The notes below the pieces were generated by a model. The model saw nothing but the letters and a program-made list of their open reading frames with translations, did not search any database and was not told the origin of the DNA. The position numbers and the translations under genes were made by a program. Below, in pieces: positions 35,973-44,768 of a stretch of 64,000 bases of DNA. Origin of the DNA: Oligella urethralis DSM 7531 (lineage in GTDB: Bacteria > Pseudomonadota > Gammaproteobacteria > Burkholderiales > Burkholderiaceae_B); the NCBI RefSeq assembly GCF_000372065.1, contig NZ_AQVB01000010.1, positions 20,537 through 84,536 on the forward strand, read 5' to 3'. Position 1 is the stretch's first letter, and every line of letters starts with the position of its first letter.

Positions 35973-37937
35973 TTAGTTTAAGAGTTCAAAGCTGGTAGGA
36001 CAATAATTTGTCACTAAAACCTCTTTGCTGGCCTCTTTCTTGGTGTTATAAGAGGCGTTTCCATAAGAGGAATTTATTTGATGCACAGTTGTGTTTGTAT
36101 TATTAAGATATTCTTTTAGTAAGTAATTTTCCTTGCCCTTATGAGAAATGACATTGCTAAGCGCATATCTAACACCTTTAGCGTTTAGGTAATCTAAAAG
36201 CTTCAAAAGCTTACGCTCTTCTTCATCACCCCAGTTCTTAAAACCACGGTTGCCATCATTATAGTTTCCAGTGGTGATTAGGTATGGCGGGTCAAGATAC
36301 ACAAAGTCATTACTATCTAAAAATGTTAAGTCCGCATTGTCAAAATAATCGCTAGTAAACTTATAGTCTAAGGTCTGTAGCTTATTATTAAACGCACGCA
36401 AATTATTTTCCATATTTTGGCTAAAGGAGCTTCGATTCCTACCAAATGGATTATTGAACTTCATCTCATTATTAAATCGCAGCTGATAATTGTAGCTGTA
36501 CGACACCAGAGTATATAAGTCGAGTGGATTAGGCTGCGCATTGTAAGCTTCACGCAACTTCAAAAAACCTTCTTCATTTGTTTTGCTTAAGTCATATTTT
36601 TCGATATTGTTTTTGATGGCCGCAATACAACGTTCCGTATCTTGACTAGCAAAAAAAATGAACATCTCATTAACCTTAGTGTTCATATCATTAAAGATAT
36701 GTTTTTTAGCAGGCACGTTAATGCCCACATTAGCACCGCCAGAAAACAAGTCCACAAAGGTATCAATATGCTTTGGGAATAAAGGAATAATTTGACTTAG
36801 CAGGCGATATTTGCCTCCTATATAGTTCAAAGGGCTTTTGATATAAGCATTTCTTTTTGGTGTCCACGTGCTTGCCTCATGCGTTGGACTTCTTAAAAAA
36901 AATTGCTTATTTTGCTGTAATTCTTTCTTCTTGATATAAAAGAGATACTCGTTTAGATCGGCTTTTTTTGAGGAAATTTTGGATTGATATTTACGGTAAG
37001 GAATTTTAACTACATCTATGCGTTTATCAATAGCACGCTCTTTTAGTAAATTCAACATATCCTCGTGGTTTATGATTCCCTCATCGTTGTAACTAATAAT
37101 AATATGAATGGCCTCAATATTATCGATAAGGTTTGTCATCGCCGCTAAGGCTCCGTTTGATGTGGAGTAGTTACTTCTTTTTGATTGCCAGTCAAAAAGT
37201 CTTGTGACCCCCTTTAAACGTGGTTTTGTATTGAGCGCAATATTTTCGAGCACATGGTAGTTAGCCGCATATTGTCTATTATTATATGGCGGGTCAATGT
37301 ATACGATATCTGCCGAAAGCTCTTTCACCAGCTGGTTAGCATCTTGGTTGTAGGCCTGATTAGCTCTGTTATTGTTTAATACTGCTAAGGGGTAGAGCTG
37401 TAGCGGTTTTAAGGCTCGATTATCCCAATGCTTTAAAAAGGCGCCATATGTGCCTGTTGTATTGCTTACTGGCGGGACAGCTGCTATTAAACATGCAAGG
37501 AGATAAAAATACTCGTGCTCTTCTAATCGTTTCTCGCTAAACCACTCATCAATGGTATTGCGAATAAAGTCCAAACGCCTACCATTATCTTCACTGAAAT
37601 ACATTGCCTCACCGAGAGGAGTATAGTTTTTCGTGTAGTATAAGTCCCCTCTATATTGCTGGACATTATTCTTGTCATTTAAATACACAAAAGGATCGAA
37701 GCCTAAGCCTTTGAACAGAAGTGGTAAATTATTTTCAATCACAGCCTTACTATGACAATAGGAGAAGTATAGTAAGTCATTAGTGATAATTCGGTAGTCC
37801 TTTTTAAAATGTCTACCGACGATATTTGTACCTGCAAATAGGTCTAGGAAGCTTTCTTCGGTACCGTTGATATGTGTGTTCAGTAGTGCTTCTATCTCTT
37901 GAAGCAGCAGCGCTTTTGCGCCAATGTATCTCAGCAT
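35973..37937 (-). CDS. M.FokI-like two-domain adenine-N6 methyltransferase
   Basis: This protein of about 654 residues contains two fused D12-class adenine methyltransferase domains. The first has MLRYIGAKALLLQEI, FLDLFAGTNIVG and VYIDPPYNNRQY; the second has SPLNYIGGKYRLLSQI, FVDLFSGGANVGIN and VYLDPPYLITTG. This is the M.FokI design, in which each domain methylates one strand of an asymmetric site. The start at 37937 is chosen because it aligns with M.FokI and has AGGGA upstream; an ATG 15 bp earlier is also open. It protects the host from the convergent endonuclease. Both DPPY motifs are intact, so it is probably active. Confidence 0.93.
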   Translation of the reverse strand: MLRYIGAKALLLQEIEALLNTHINGTEESFLDLFAGTNIVGRHFKKDYRIITNDLLYFSYCHSKAVIENNLPLLFKGLGFDPFVYLNDKNNVQQYRGDLYYTKNYTPLGEAMYFSEDNGRRLDFIRNTIDEWFSEKRLEEHEYFYLLACLIAAVPPVSNTTGTYGAFLKHWDNRALKPLQLYPLAVLNNNRANQAYNQDANQLVKELSADIVYIDPPYNNRQYAANYHVLENIALNTKPRLKGVTRLFDWQSKRSNYSTSNGALAAMTNLIDNIEAIHIIISYNDEGIINHEDMLNLLKERAIDKRIDVVKIPYRKYQSKISSKKADLNEYLFYIKKKELQQNKQFFLRSPTHEASTWTPKRNAYIKSPLNYIGGKYRLLSQIIPLFPKHIDTFVDLFSGGANVGINVPAKKHIFNDMNTKVNEMFIFFASQDTERCIAAIKNNIEKYDLSKTNEEGFLKLREAYNAQPNPLDLYTLVSYSYNYQLRFNNEMKFNNPFGRNRSSFSQNMENNLRAFNNKLQTLDYKFTSDYFDNADLTFLDSNDFVYLDPPYLITTGNYNDGNRGFKNWGDEEERKLLKLLDYLNAKGVRYALSNVISHKGKENYLLKEYLNNTNTTVHQINSSYGNASYNTKKEASKEVLVTNYCPTSFELLN

Positions 37938-37990
37938 GACATCCCTAATCATCCTTGTTGTTTAAGCAATTCTAGCATAAAAAGGATGTG

Positions 37991-38031
37991 GACTAGCTTC
38001 AAAACCCAAGCCTTCGAAGGAAGGCTTGGGT
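37991..38031 (+). repeat. Right 41-bp direct repeat flanking the island
   Basis: This copy matches 33855-33895 at 37 of 41 positions. Here the hairpin AAACCCAAGCCTTC / GGAAGGCTTGGGTTT is perfect and followed by a T-run, so it is a full terminator. It may be the original cysG terminator, displaced when the island entered. Confidence 0.85.
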
Positions 38032-38148
38032 TTTTGTTGTTAGAAAGTAAGCGTTTCGTGATAAGAAATGTTATTGCTTGTTATTGTTGTTACTCTATGT
38101 TAATTTCGTTATTTATTTAGGATATATCGTTTAAGAGCGATTTTATAG
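38032..38148. other. AT-rich junction right of the island
   Basis: About 120 bases of low-complexity AT-rich DNA with TTATTG/TTGTTG runs contain no gene and no promoter I can defend. The frame of the downstream binding-protein remnant is closed by a TAG at 38146. Confidence 0.5.
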
Positions 38149-38727
38149 TATTTATATTTTTTACCAATAACGAAGATAGAGGAAGCTGCTGGTGGTTTAG
38201 ACCTTGCTTTGCACGATCCTAAGCACAGCCGTTTTTCCGCTTATAACTACCATAGGGTTTATATGGCACGTTCGGTAGATGGTTTAGAAACTGGTCTGAG
38301 TCACTCCATCCATACCGAGCTGCTGAGAACACTAGGCATTCACCATGTGGCTGATGAGCTGGCAGGTGAGCGTTTAGCCCGAGTGTCCATGGAGCAAGTG
38401 TTGCTATGGCAACCAGACGTGATTTTGACGCATAGCGAGGCGTTTTTAGCCACCGTCTATGAGCATCCGCTCTGGCGTAAAGTGCCAGCGGTACAAAAGC
38501 AACAAGTGTATCTTGTGCCATCGCTGCCCTTTGGTTCGCTAGATGAGCCACCAGGGGTTAATCGACTGTTAGGGCTATTGTGGTTAAGTCAGTGGTTAAA
38601 ACAAGCACCAGAAGCTGAACAAATCGCTAAAATAAGGGAGTTTTATCGCTTATTTTATGTTGTGTCGTTGGATGATGAGCAAATCCGTTCTTTTTTGATT
38701 GCGCCTGTCATTTTCGACGAGCGCTAG
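38149..38727 (+). pseudogene. 5'-truncated ABC transporter substrate-binding protein (iron/heme/cobalamin type)
   Basis: The open frame encodes about 190 residues matching the C-terminal lobe of BtuF/FepB-class binding proteins: VYMARSVDGLETGLSHSIHTE, RVSMEQVLLWQPDVILT, WRKVPAVQKQQVYLVPSLPFG and PPGVNRLLGLLWLSQWL. The signal peptide and N-terminal lobe are missing, and upstream the frame is closed at 38146. A short product from an internal start could be made but could not be exported or bind ligand in the usual way. The truncation lies about 120 bp from the right repeat of the island, while the linked permease and ATPase genes are intact. Confidence 0.82.
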
Positions 38728-38736
38728 GGAGTGACG

Positions 38737-39741
38737 ATGTTAGCAAAAACTCGGTCTGTGGGGTTGTTTGCTTTACTTTTTGTGCTTTTGGTAGCCCTTT
38801 CACTGTTCACTTTGATGAGCGGCAAATACCCTTTAAGCCTGGCTGAGTTATGGCATAGTTTCGTGACCGCCGGCCGTGAGGGTAGCAACGCTGATGTGGT
38901 GTTATGGAATTTACGCCTGCCGCGTTTGTCGGCTGCGATACTGGTGGGTGCTGCGCTAGCGGTTGCCGGTGCAAGTTATCAGTCAATGTTTCGTAATCCT
39001 TTAGTGTCACCGGATATTTTAGGCGTCTCTGCTGGGGCGAGTTTGGGGGCGGTGCTGGCCATTTTTCTGTCCTTGCCCTTGGCCACGGTGCAGTTATTTG
39101 CGTTTATTGGCGGTTTGATCGCAGTGGCTGTGGTTTATTTGATTTCGCTTAGCAGTCGCCGTCATTATGACCCTGTGCTGCTACTGGTATTAGCCGGCAT
39201 TGCTGTAGGGAGTTTACTAGGCGCAGGTATTTCTTTACTTAAGATATTGGCCGATCCTTATTCGCAGTTAGCCACCATTACCTTTTGGTTGCTAGGTGGT
39301 TTAAATGCGGTGTCGAGCGAGGAGTTGTTGTGGGCCTCACCCTTGATGGTTGTGGCGCTGATCCCCTTATTTTTACTACGTTGGCGCATCAATTTACTCA
39401 GTTTGTCCGAGATGGAAGCACAAGCTTTGGGGCTGAATGTGGCTCTATTGCGGGTGTTGGTGATTATGTGTGCGACCTTGCTGACGGCCGCTGCGGTGTC
39501 CTTTACCGGCATTATTGCTTGGGTTGGTCTGGTTATACCGCATATTGCGCGCTTGATCGTTGGTCCCGAGTTCTCACGATTGATGCCGACCTCCTTGATG
39601 ATAGGGGCGATTTTTTTAGTTTTAACGGATAATGTGGCACGAAATGCGGCAGCGATTGAATTGCCCTTAGGTGTGCTGACAGCCTTAATCGGCGCGCCTT
39701 TTTTTCTTTATTTGTTATTAAAGAGACGCACTGATGGCTAA
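38737..39741 (+). CDS. FecCD-family ABC transporter permease
   Basis: This 334-residue permease of the iron-siderophore/heme/cobalamin class has about ten membrane helices. Family signatures include LWNLRLPRLSAAILVGAALAVAGA, YQSMFRNPLVSPDILGVSAGAS and the cytoplasmic coupling region TGIIAWVGLVIPHIARLI. The ATG at 38737 has AGGGAG five bases upstream; a GTG at 38731 is open but part of that ribosome site. It follows the truncated binding-protein gene by 9 bp and overlaps the ATPase gene by 8 bp, so the three form one transcript. Confidence 0.93.
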   Translation: MLAKTRSVGLFALLFVLLVALSLFTLMSGKYPLSLAELWHSFVTAGREGSNADVVLWNLRLPRLSAAILVGAALAVAGASYQSMFRNPLVSPDILGVSAGASLGAVLAIFLSLPLATVQLFAFIGGLIAVAVVYLISLSSRRHYDPVLLLVLAGIAVGSLLGAGISLLKILADPYSQLATITFWLLGGLNAVSSEELLWASPLMVVALIPLFLLRWRINLLSLSEMEAQALGLNVALLRVLVIMCATLLTAAAVSFTGIIAWVGLVIPHIARLIVGPEFSRLMPTSLMIGAIFLVLTDNVARNAAAIELPLGVLTALIGAPFFLYLLLKRRTDG

Positions 39742-40525
39742 GCAAGCAAGTATTTTAAGCGTACGTGATTTGACCATTGGTTATGCCAATAAACGGGTTG
39801 CCGAGGGGATTAGTTTTGAACTAGAGGCGGGGCAGGTGCTGTGTTTATTAGGTCCCAACGGCAGCGGTAAATCCACTTTATTAAAAACGGTATTAGCGCT
39901 GTTACCGAGTCTGGGTGGTTCGGTGCAGTTATTGGCAAAGGATGTGGCACAATGGCGTCGTCGTGAGATAGCGCAAACGCTGGCCTTTGTGCCGCAACAA
40001 AGTAGTATGAGCTTTTCCTTTAGTGCCTTGGATATGGTGTTGATGGGGCGTAGTGCCTATGTTGATTTTTTTTCTTCGCCCTCCAAAGCCGATCGGGAAA
40101 TAGCAGCACAGTCATTGGAGCGTCTGGGCATTAGTCATTTGGCCGAGCGCTTATTTCCGCAAATGAGCGGGGGTGAGCAACAATTGGTGTTGTTGGCACG
40201 CGCCTTGGCACAACAACCGCAGGCCTTGATCTTGGATGAACCAACGGCCAGTTTGGATTTTGCTAATCAGATTTTGGTGTTGGAGCAAATTCAGCAACTC
40301 AGGCAACAGGGCTTAGCGATTTTGCTTTGTACGCATCAACCAGAGCATGCGGCGCGCGTGGCGGATACGGCTTTGCTGCTAGCGGCTGGACGTCCTTTTG
40401 CCTTGGGACGCAGTGAAGATGTGTTAAGCGTAGAAAATTTGGCTGCTGTGTACGGTTTAGAATCGGCACAAGTGCGTGATTATTTGCAATCAAGGCTGTT
40501 TAAAGAGCCAGTCCTCGCGCCATAA
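39734..40525 (+). CDS. ABC transporter ATP-binding protein (iron/cobalamin type)
   Basis: This 263-residue ATPase energises the FecCD-type permease. Walker A is GPNGSGKST (residues 40-48), the signature is MSGGEQQLVLLARAL, Walker B is ALILDEPTASLDF, and the switch histidine is in LLCTHQ. It resembles FecE/BtuD/HmuV. Its ATG lies inside the last codons of the permease gene. Both are intact, but without a binding protein the system would be inactive unless a substitute is encoded elsewhere. Confidence 0.93.
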   Translation: MAKQASILSVRDLTIGYANKRVAEGISFELEAGQVLCLLGPNGSGKSTLLKTVLALLPSLGGSVQLLAKDVAQWRRREIAQTLAFVPQQSSMSFSFSALDMVLMGRSAYVDFFSSPSKADREIAAQSLERLGISHLAERLFPQMSGGEQQLVLLARALAQQPQALILDEPTASLDFANQILVLEQIQQLRQQGLAILLCTHQPEHAARVADTALLLAAGRPFALGRSEDVLSVENLAAVYGLESAQVRDYLQSRLFKEPVLAP

Positions 40526-40615
40526 CGGGCGCCTTCTCGTGCTTGAGTACATCCTTAACTAGGGCAAGACCGCAGCCTCACCCTAGTCAAACTGGTGCTG
40601 AGCAATCGCTAGGTT

Positions 40616-41797
40616 TTAGATAATGCCGTCTTTTTTCCAGTGCGCAATTTCTGCGCTATCAAAAAAGGTCTTTAGCACCTCTTCCGTATGCTGCCCTAAG
40701 CGAGGTGGTGGGCTTTGATACTGCACCGGTGTATCGGAAAGTTTAATCGGATTGCCTAAGACGCGCACTGGGCTATTTTCAAATGAGACTGTCATCTCAC
40801 GAGCCACGGCTTGCGGCAATTGCAGGGCCTCATCAATGGTATTGATGGCACCGCAAGGCACGCCTGCCGCTTCAAATAGGCGAATCCATTCATCTCGTGA
40901 TTTGCTTAAAAACACATGCTGCATCAAGGGAATCAACTCCTTGCGGTGTTGTACGCGCAGCGGATTGGTGGCAAAACGCGCATCTTGATCCCACGCTTCA
41001 GACATCACTTGGCAGACCGCGGCAAATTGCTTGTCATTGCCACAAGCTAAGACCATATGCTGTTGATTGGCCACTTCAAATACTTGATAAGGCACAATGC
41101 TTTGATGGGCATTGCCCAAGCGCTGAGGCGTTTTGCCATTGGCGAGGTAGTTTTGACCGATATTTGCTGTCATCGCCAAGGCGCTGTCTAGTAATGACAC
41201 ATCAACCTGTTGACCGCATCCGCTTTGTTCGCGTGCACGTAAGGCGGCTAAAATCCCGATGCTAAGCTGTAAGCCGGTAAATAAATCCACCACCGCCACG
41301 CCTACCTTATGCGGCATGCCGTCGGCTGGACCAGTAATGCTCATTAAGCCGGATAAAGCTTGAATAATATAGTCATAGCCAGGCTTATGGGCATCGGGGC
41401 CGTATTGTCCAAAACCGGTTAAGGAAGCGTAAATCAGTCGCGGATTGACGGCTTTGAGCGATTCATAGTCTAAGCCATATTTTTTTAAGCCGCCGACCTT
41501 GAAGTTTTCTACCAGAATATCGGCTTCTTGGGCCAGACGACGTATTATTGCCTGACCTTCGGGGCGACTCATATCAATGGTGAGGGATTTTTTATTACGA
41601 TTAACCGTGGCAAAGTAGGCCGAAGTGCCATCTTCAAAGGTGGGCGGTGTCCATTGGCGAGTTTCATCACCCTGAACGGGTCGCTCGATCTTTAGGACCT
41701 CAGCCCCCAAATCAGCCAGAATTTGTGTGCAGCCAGGTGCGGCCAGTACCCGTGATAAATCAAGCACTTTGATGCCAGCAAGGGCGGACGTCGTCAT
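40616..41797 (-). CDS. CaiB/BaiF-family (class III) CoA-transferase, probable glutarate CoA-transferase
   Basis: This 393-residue class III CoA-transferase has the N-terminal VLDLSRVLAAPGCTQILADLGAEVLKIE and FATVNRNKKSLTIDM. The catalytic aspartate is in VGVAVVDLFTGL, within the segment PHKVGVAVVDLFTG. It lies downstream of glutaryl-CoA dehydrogenase on the same strand (109-bp gap). That pairing is known for glutarate catabolism, where a succinyl-CoA- or acetyl-CoA-dependent transferase makes glutaryl-CoA. The assignment of glutarate rests on this context. The family also handles formyl-, crotono- and bile-acid CoA esters. Confidence 0.85.
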   Translation of the reverse strand: MTTSALAGIKVLDLSRVLAAPGCTQILADLGAEVLKIERPVQGDETRQWTPPTFEDGTSAYFATVNRNKKSLTIDMSRPEGQAIIRRLAQEADILVENFKVGGLKKYGLDYESLKAVNPRLIYASLTGFGQYGPDAHKPGYDYIIQALSGLMSITGPADGMPHKVGVAVVDLFTGLQLSIGILAALRAREQSGCGQQVDVSLLDSALAMTANIGQNYLANGKTPQRLGNAHQSIVPYQVFEVANQQHMVLACGNDKQFAAVCQVMSEAWDQDARFATNPLRVQHRKELIPLMQHVFLSKSRDEWIRLFEAAGVPCGAINTIDEALQLPQAVAREMTVSFENSPVRVLGNPIKLSDTPVQYQSPPPRLGQHTEEVLKTFFDSAEIAHWKKDGII

Positions 41798-41906
41798 AAT
41801 TTACTCTTAAGATAATCAACCATGCGGTGGTATAAGCTGCGCTCCTGCACTTGCCCGCGTGTTAATCACAGCTAGGGCAGGCACAGGGGCGCATAGGAGG
41901 TAGTGA

Positions 41907-43088
41907 TTAGCGCGCCGCAAAGGCTTGAATGCCTGTTTGGGCACGTCCAAGAATCAGCGCATGCACATCATGCGTACCCTCGTAGGTGTTAACGGCTTCT
42001 AGGTTCATCACATGACGGATAACATGGAACTCATCGGATACACCGTTACCACCGTGCATATCACGGGCGATACGAGCGATATCTAAGGCCTTACCGCAGT
42101 TATTACGTTTGATGAGGGAAATCATTTCTGGGGCAGCACGGTTTTCATCCATTAAACGGCCCACGCGTAAAGCGGCCTGTAGCCCTAAGCTGATTTCCGT
42201 CTGCATATTAGCTAGTTTTAATTGGAATAGCTGGGTTGCCGCTAAAGGACGGTCGAATTGTTTGCGGTCTAAACTATATTGGCGGGCGGCATGCCAGCAG
42301 AATTCGGCGGCACCCATGGCACCCCAAGCAATACCGTAGCGAGCTTTATTTAAGCAGCCGAAAGGACCTTTAAGGCCACGGATATCGGGGAATGCATTTT
42401 CTTCTGGGACAAAGACATTATCCATCACGATTTCACCAGTAATGGAAGCGCGGAGGGAGAATTTGCCCTCAATCTTAGGCGCAGATAGGCCCTGCATGCC
42501 TTTTTCAAGGATAAAGCCGCGAATCTCGCCAGCATCGTCTTTAGCCCAAACCACGAAAACATCAGCCACTGGGCTATTGGTAATCCACATTTTATTGCCA
42601 GTTAGCGAGTAACCGCCCTCAACCTTGCGAGCGCGAGTTTTCATGGAAGCGGGGTCGGAACCTGCATCGGGTTCAGTTAAACCGAAGCAGCCGATATACT
42701 CACCGCTGGCTAATTTAGGTAGGAACTTTTGCTTTTGCTCCTCAGTACCATAAGCCCAGATTGGGTGCATCACTAAGCTGGACTGTACGCTCATGGCCGA
42801 ACGATAACCGGAGTCCACACGCTCTACTGCACGAGCAATAAGGCCATAAGAAACATGTGACATACCGGCACAACCGTAACCGTCAATGGTTGCGCCTAAT
42901 AGTCCCAACTCACCCATGCGCTTCATCAGCTCGGTATCAAAATGCTCATTGCGATTCGCTTCAAGAATACCGGGCATTAATACTTCCTGACAGAAGGTCT
43001 CTGCGCTCTCGGCGACCATACGCTCTTCTTCAGTAAGCTGCTCATCTAGTAAAAAAGGGTCTTCCCATTTAAAAGGTGCTCGTGACAT
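41907..43088 (-). CDS. gcdH: Glutaryl-CoA dehydrogenase
   Basis: This 393-residue enzyme would oxidise and decarboxylate glutaryl-CoA to crotonyl-CoA. It starts with the GcdH-typical [20 protein letters not shown] segments are [20 protein letters not shown] and [17 protein letters not shown]. The catalytic base Glu370 is in [24 protein letters not shown], a segment specific to glutaryl-CoA dehydrogenases. The [12 protein letters not shown] motif also fits. It would join lysine or tryptophan breakdown to crotonyl-CoA. It is divergent from the IclR regulator, with a palindrome between them. Confidence 0.95.
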   Translation of the reverse strand: MSRAPFKWEDPFLLDEQLTEEERMVAESAETFCQEVLMPGILEANRNEHFDTELMKRMGELGLLGATIDGYGCAGMSHVSYGLIARAVERVDSGYRSAMSVQSSLVMHPIWAYGTEEQKQKFLPKLASGEYIGCFGLTEPDAGSDPASMKTRARKVEGGYSLTGNKMWITNSPVADVFVVWAKDDAGEIRGFILEKGMQGLSAPKIEGKFSLRASITGEIVMDNVFVPEENAFPDIRGLKGPFGCLNKARYGIAWGAMGAAEFCWHAARQYSLDRKQFDRPLAATQLFQLKLANMQTEISLGLQAALRVGRLMDENRAAPEMISLIKRNNCGKALDIARIARDMHGGNGVSDEFHVIRHVMNLEAVNTYEGTHDVHALILGRAQTGIQAFAAR

Positions 43089-43125
43089 AGTGTTAACTCT
43101 CCTCAGCCGGTTTAAAAAAATATAG

Positions 43126-43140
43126 TTTCGCTGTGCGAAA
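43126..43140. promoter_or_regulatory. IclR-type operator palindrome between gcdH and the regulator gene
   Basis: The perfect 15-bp palindrome TTTCGC-TGT-GCGAAA lies in the 113-bp divergent gap. A possible -10 (TATATT, minus strand, 43124-43119) for gcdH lies on one side and TATACT (43148-43153) for the regulator on the other. It is well placed to control both. Confidence 0.6.
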
Positions 43141-43201
43141 TTAATGATATACTTAGCGGAACACTAGGCTTAAATTTACTCTTTTTAAATGGTTTTGTAA
43201 A

Positions 43202-44002
43202 GTGTTAGATGAGTTATTAGCAACGATTGCGCAGAGCGAAGCGGAGCAGGACCGTCAGTTTATTACCTCCTTGGCACGTGGGCTGGCGGTGTTATATGCC
43301 TTGCGTTTTTATAGCCATGGTATTTCGCATCAACAAATCACGGAGATGACGCAATTACCTAAGGCCACCGTCAGTCGTATATTGAATACCCTGATTAAAC
43401 TGCGCTTTCTACGTAAGCATCCGGTGACCGGCTTATATGTGAGTGATATACGCCTACGTGAGTTAGGCGCCTTTGCGCTCCATAGCGATCATTTGGTGCG
43501 TGATGCCAAGCCTTTATTAATGGCGTTTGCGGAAAAGTACGAGGTCTCGGTGAGTCTGGCGGTTGAAGAGAGTGGGGAGATGCTTTACCTGGAAAGTATT
43601 CGCTCGCCTGCGCGTCTGGCTGTACAGTTGACGGTGGGATCGACGGTGCCGCTGATTGATACCGCCATTGGACGGGTTTATTATTGTGCCTTAACTGAAG
43701 CGCAACGGATGCTGTTGGAGGCGAGTCATTTACGCCCCTTGTTAGCGCAGGATTATGGTCCTAAAAAAGCGCTCTTAGCACGACAAATGGAAGTGTATCA
43801 GCAGTATGGCTTTTGTTATTCGGTGGGCGAGTTTTCGCATGATATTACGGCCATTGCTATCCCCGTGCGTAATGATGCCGCAAAAAATGGCTTGTATGCG
43901 CTCAATGCGAGTGTGCCCTCATCGCGGCTTGATTTGAGGCAGTTAATTGAGCAGGTGGCTGAGCCACTTAAGGCCTTGGGTGCGGCATTGGAGCAATTAT
44001 AA
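43202..44002 (+). CDS. IclR-family transcriptional regulator
   Basis: This 266-residue regulator has an N-terminal winged helix (residues about 20-85: [39 protein letters not shown]). The C-terminal IclR effector domain (about 100-260) contains [22 protein letters not shown] and [16 protein letters not shown]. The start is a GTG at 43202 with no strong ribosome site. It is divergent from gcdH and probably controls the glutarate genes through the palindrome at 43126-43140. Its TAA overlaps the ATG of the pseudouridine synthase gene. Confidence 0.9.
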   Translation: MLDELLATIAQSEAEQDRQFITSLARGLAVLYALRFYSHGISHQQITEMTQLPKATVSRILNTLIKLRFLRKHPVTGLYVSDIRLRELGAFALHSDHLVRDAKPLLMAFAEKYEVSVSLAVEESGEMLYLESIRSPARLAVQLTVGSTVPLIDTAIGRVYYCALTEAQRMLLEASHLRPLLAQDYGPKKALLARQMEVYQQYGFCYSVGEFSHDITAIAIPVRNDAAKNGLYALNASVPSSRLDLRQLIEQVAEPLKALGAALEQL

Positions 44003-44619
44003 TGCAAGCTGATTATAAAAAACGTAGTCCTTATCGTGGTCAACGCACTCGCCAGTCACAGCGCTCGCAGCAAACACCAAGATTGATTCTTTTTAATAAG
44101 CCCTACGATGTGCTCACGCAATTTACGGATGAGGCGGGACGTCGCACCTTAAAGGACTATATTCCGATTCAGCAGGTGTACGCTGCCGGTCGATTGGATA
44201 GAAATAGCGAAGGCTTATTACTGCTCACAAATGACGGCAGTTTGCAGGCTCGTATCGCGGAACCTAAATACAGTATGCAAAAGACCTATTGGGCGCAAGT
44301 AGAGGGTGAGCCGACAGCAGCGCAGTTAGAGTCGTTGCGTCAGGGGGTGATGTTAAAGGACGGTATGACCTTGCCCGCTCAAGTGGAATTAATCGCAGCG
44401 CCAGATATATGGCCACGGCAACCACCGATACGCTATCGAGCCACTATCCCGACCACCTGGTTGGCATTGACGATTACAGAGGGGAAAAATAGACAGGTGC
44501 GCCGTATGACAGCGGCGGTGGGGCTGCCGACCTTGCGTTTGGTGCGAGTACGAATTGGTCCTTGGTCTTTAGGTGATTTGCAGCCAGGGCAGTGGAAAGA
44601 GGTCGCCCCTAAGATTTGA
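44002..44619 (+). CDS. rluE: RluE-like 23S rRNA pseudouridine synthase (RsuA family)
   Basis: This 205-residue enzyme has the RsuA/RluE catalytic motif [19 protein letters not shown] with its aspartate, the start [16 protein letters not shown], and the C-terminal [29 protein letters not shown]. It lacks an S4 domain, as RluE does; a short basic N-tail precedes the core. RluE modifies U2457 of 23S rRNA in E. coli. Its ATG overlaps the IclR stop by one base, an unusual coupling of a housekeeping enzyme to a catabolic regulator. Confidence 0.88.
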   Translation: MQADYKKRSPYRGQRTRQSQRSQQTPRLILFNKPYDVLTQFTDEAGRRTLKDYIPIQQVYAAGRLDRNSEGLLLLTNDGSLQARIAEPKYSMQKTYWAQVEGEPTAAQLESLRQGVMLKDGMTLPAQVELIAAPDIWPRQPPIRYRATIPTTWLALTITEGKNRQVRRMTAAVGLPTLRLVRVRIGPWSLGDLQPGQWKEVAPKI

Positions 44620-44768
44620 TGGATAAGGTACTATGCCTCTCAAGGCTAGTGCCAATAGAGCACCTCCTAAGCCTGCAACTGCTGAAACATGTAAAGCGCA
44701 AGCTTTTGGCTCAGGTTATACTAGCCAGGTTAGAGTAAAGGCTCAGTCGGCGAGTTTTCCTATCAACG

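Noticed and set aside
34178-37937. Larger defence island around the restriction-modification genes
   Set aside because: The genes on both sides (cysG, ABC transporter) are ordinary metabolic and transport genes; no other defence gene, integrase or tRNA is seen.
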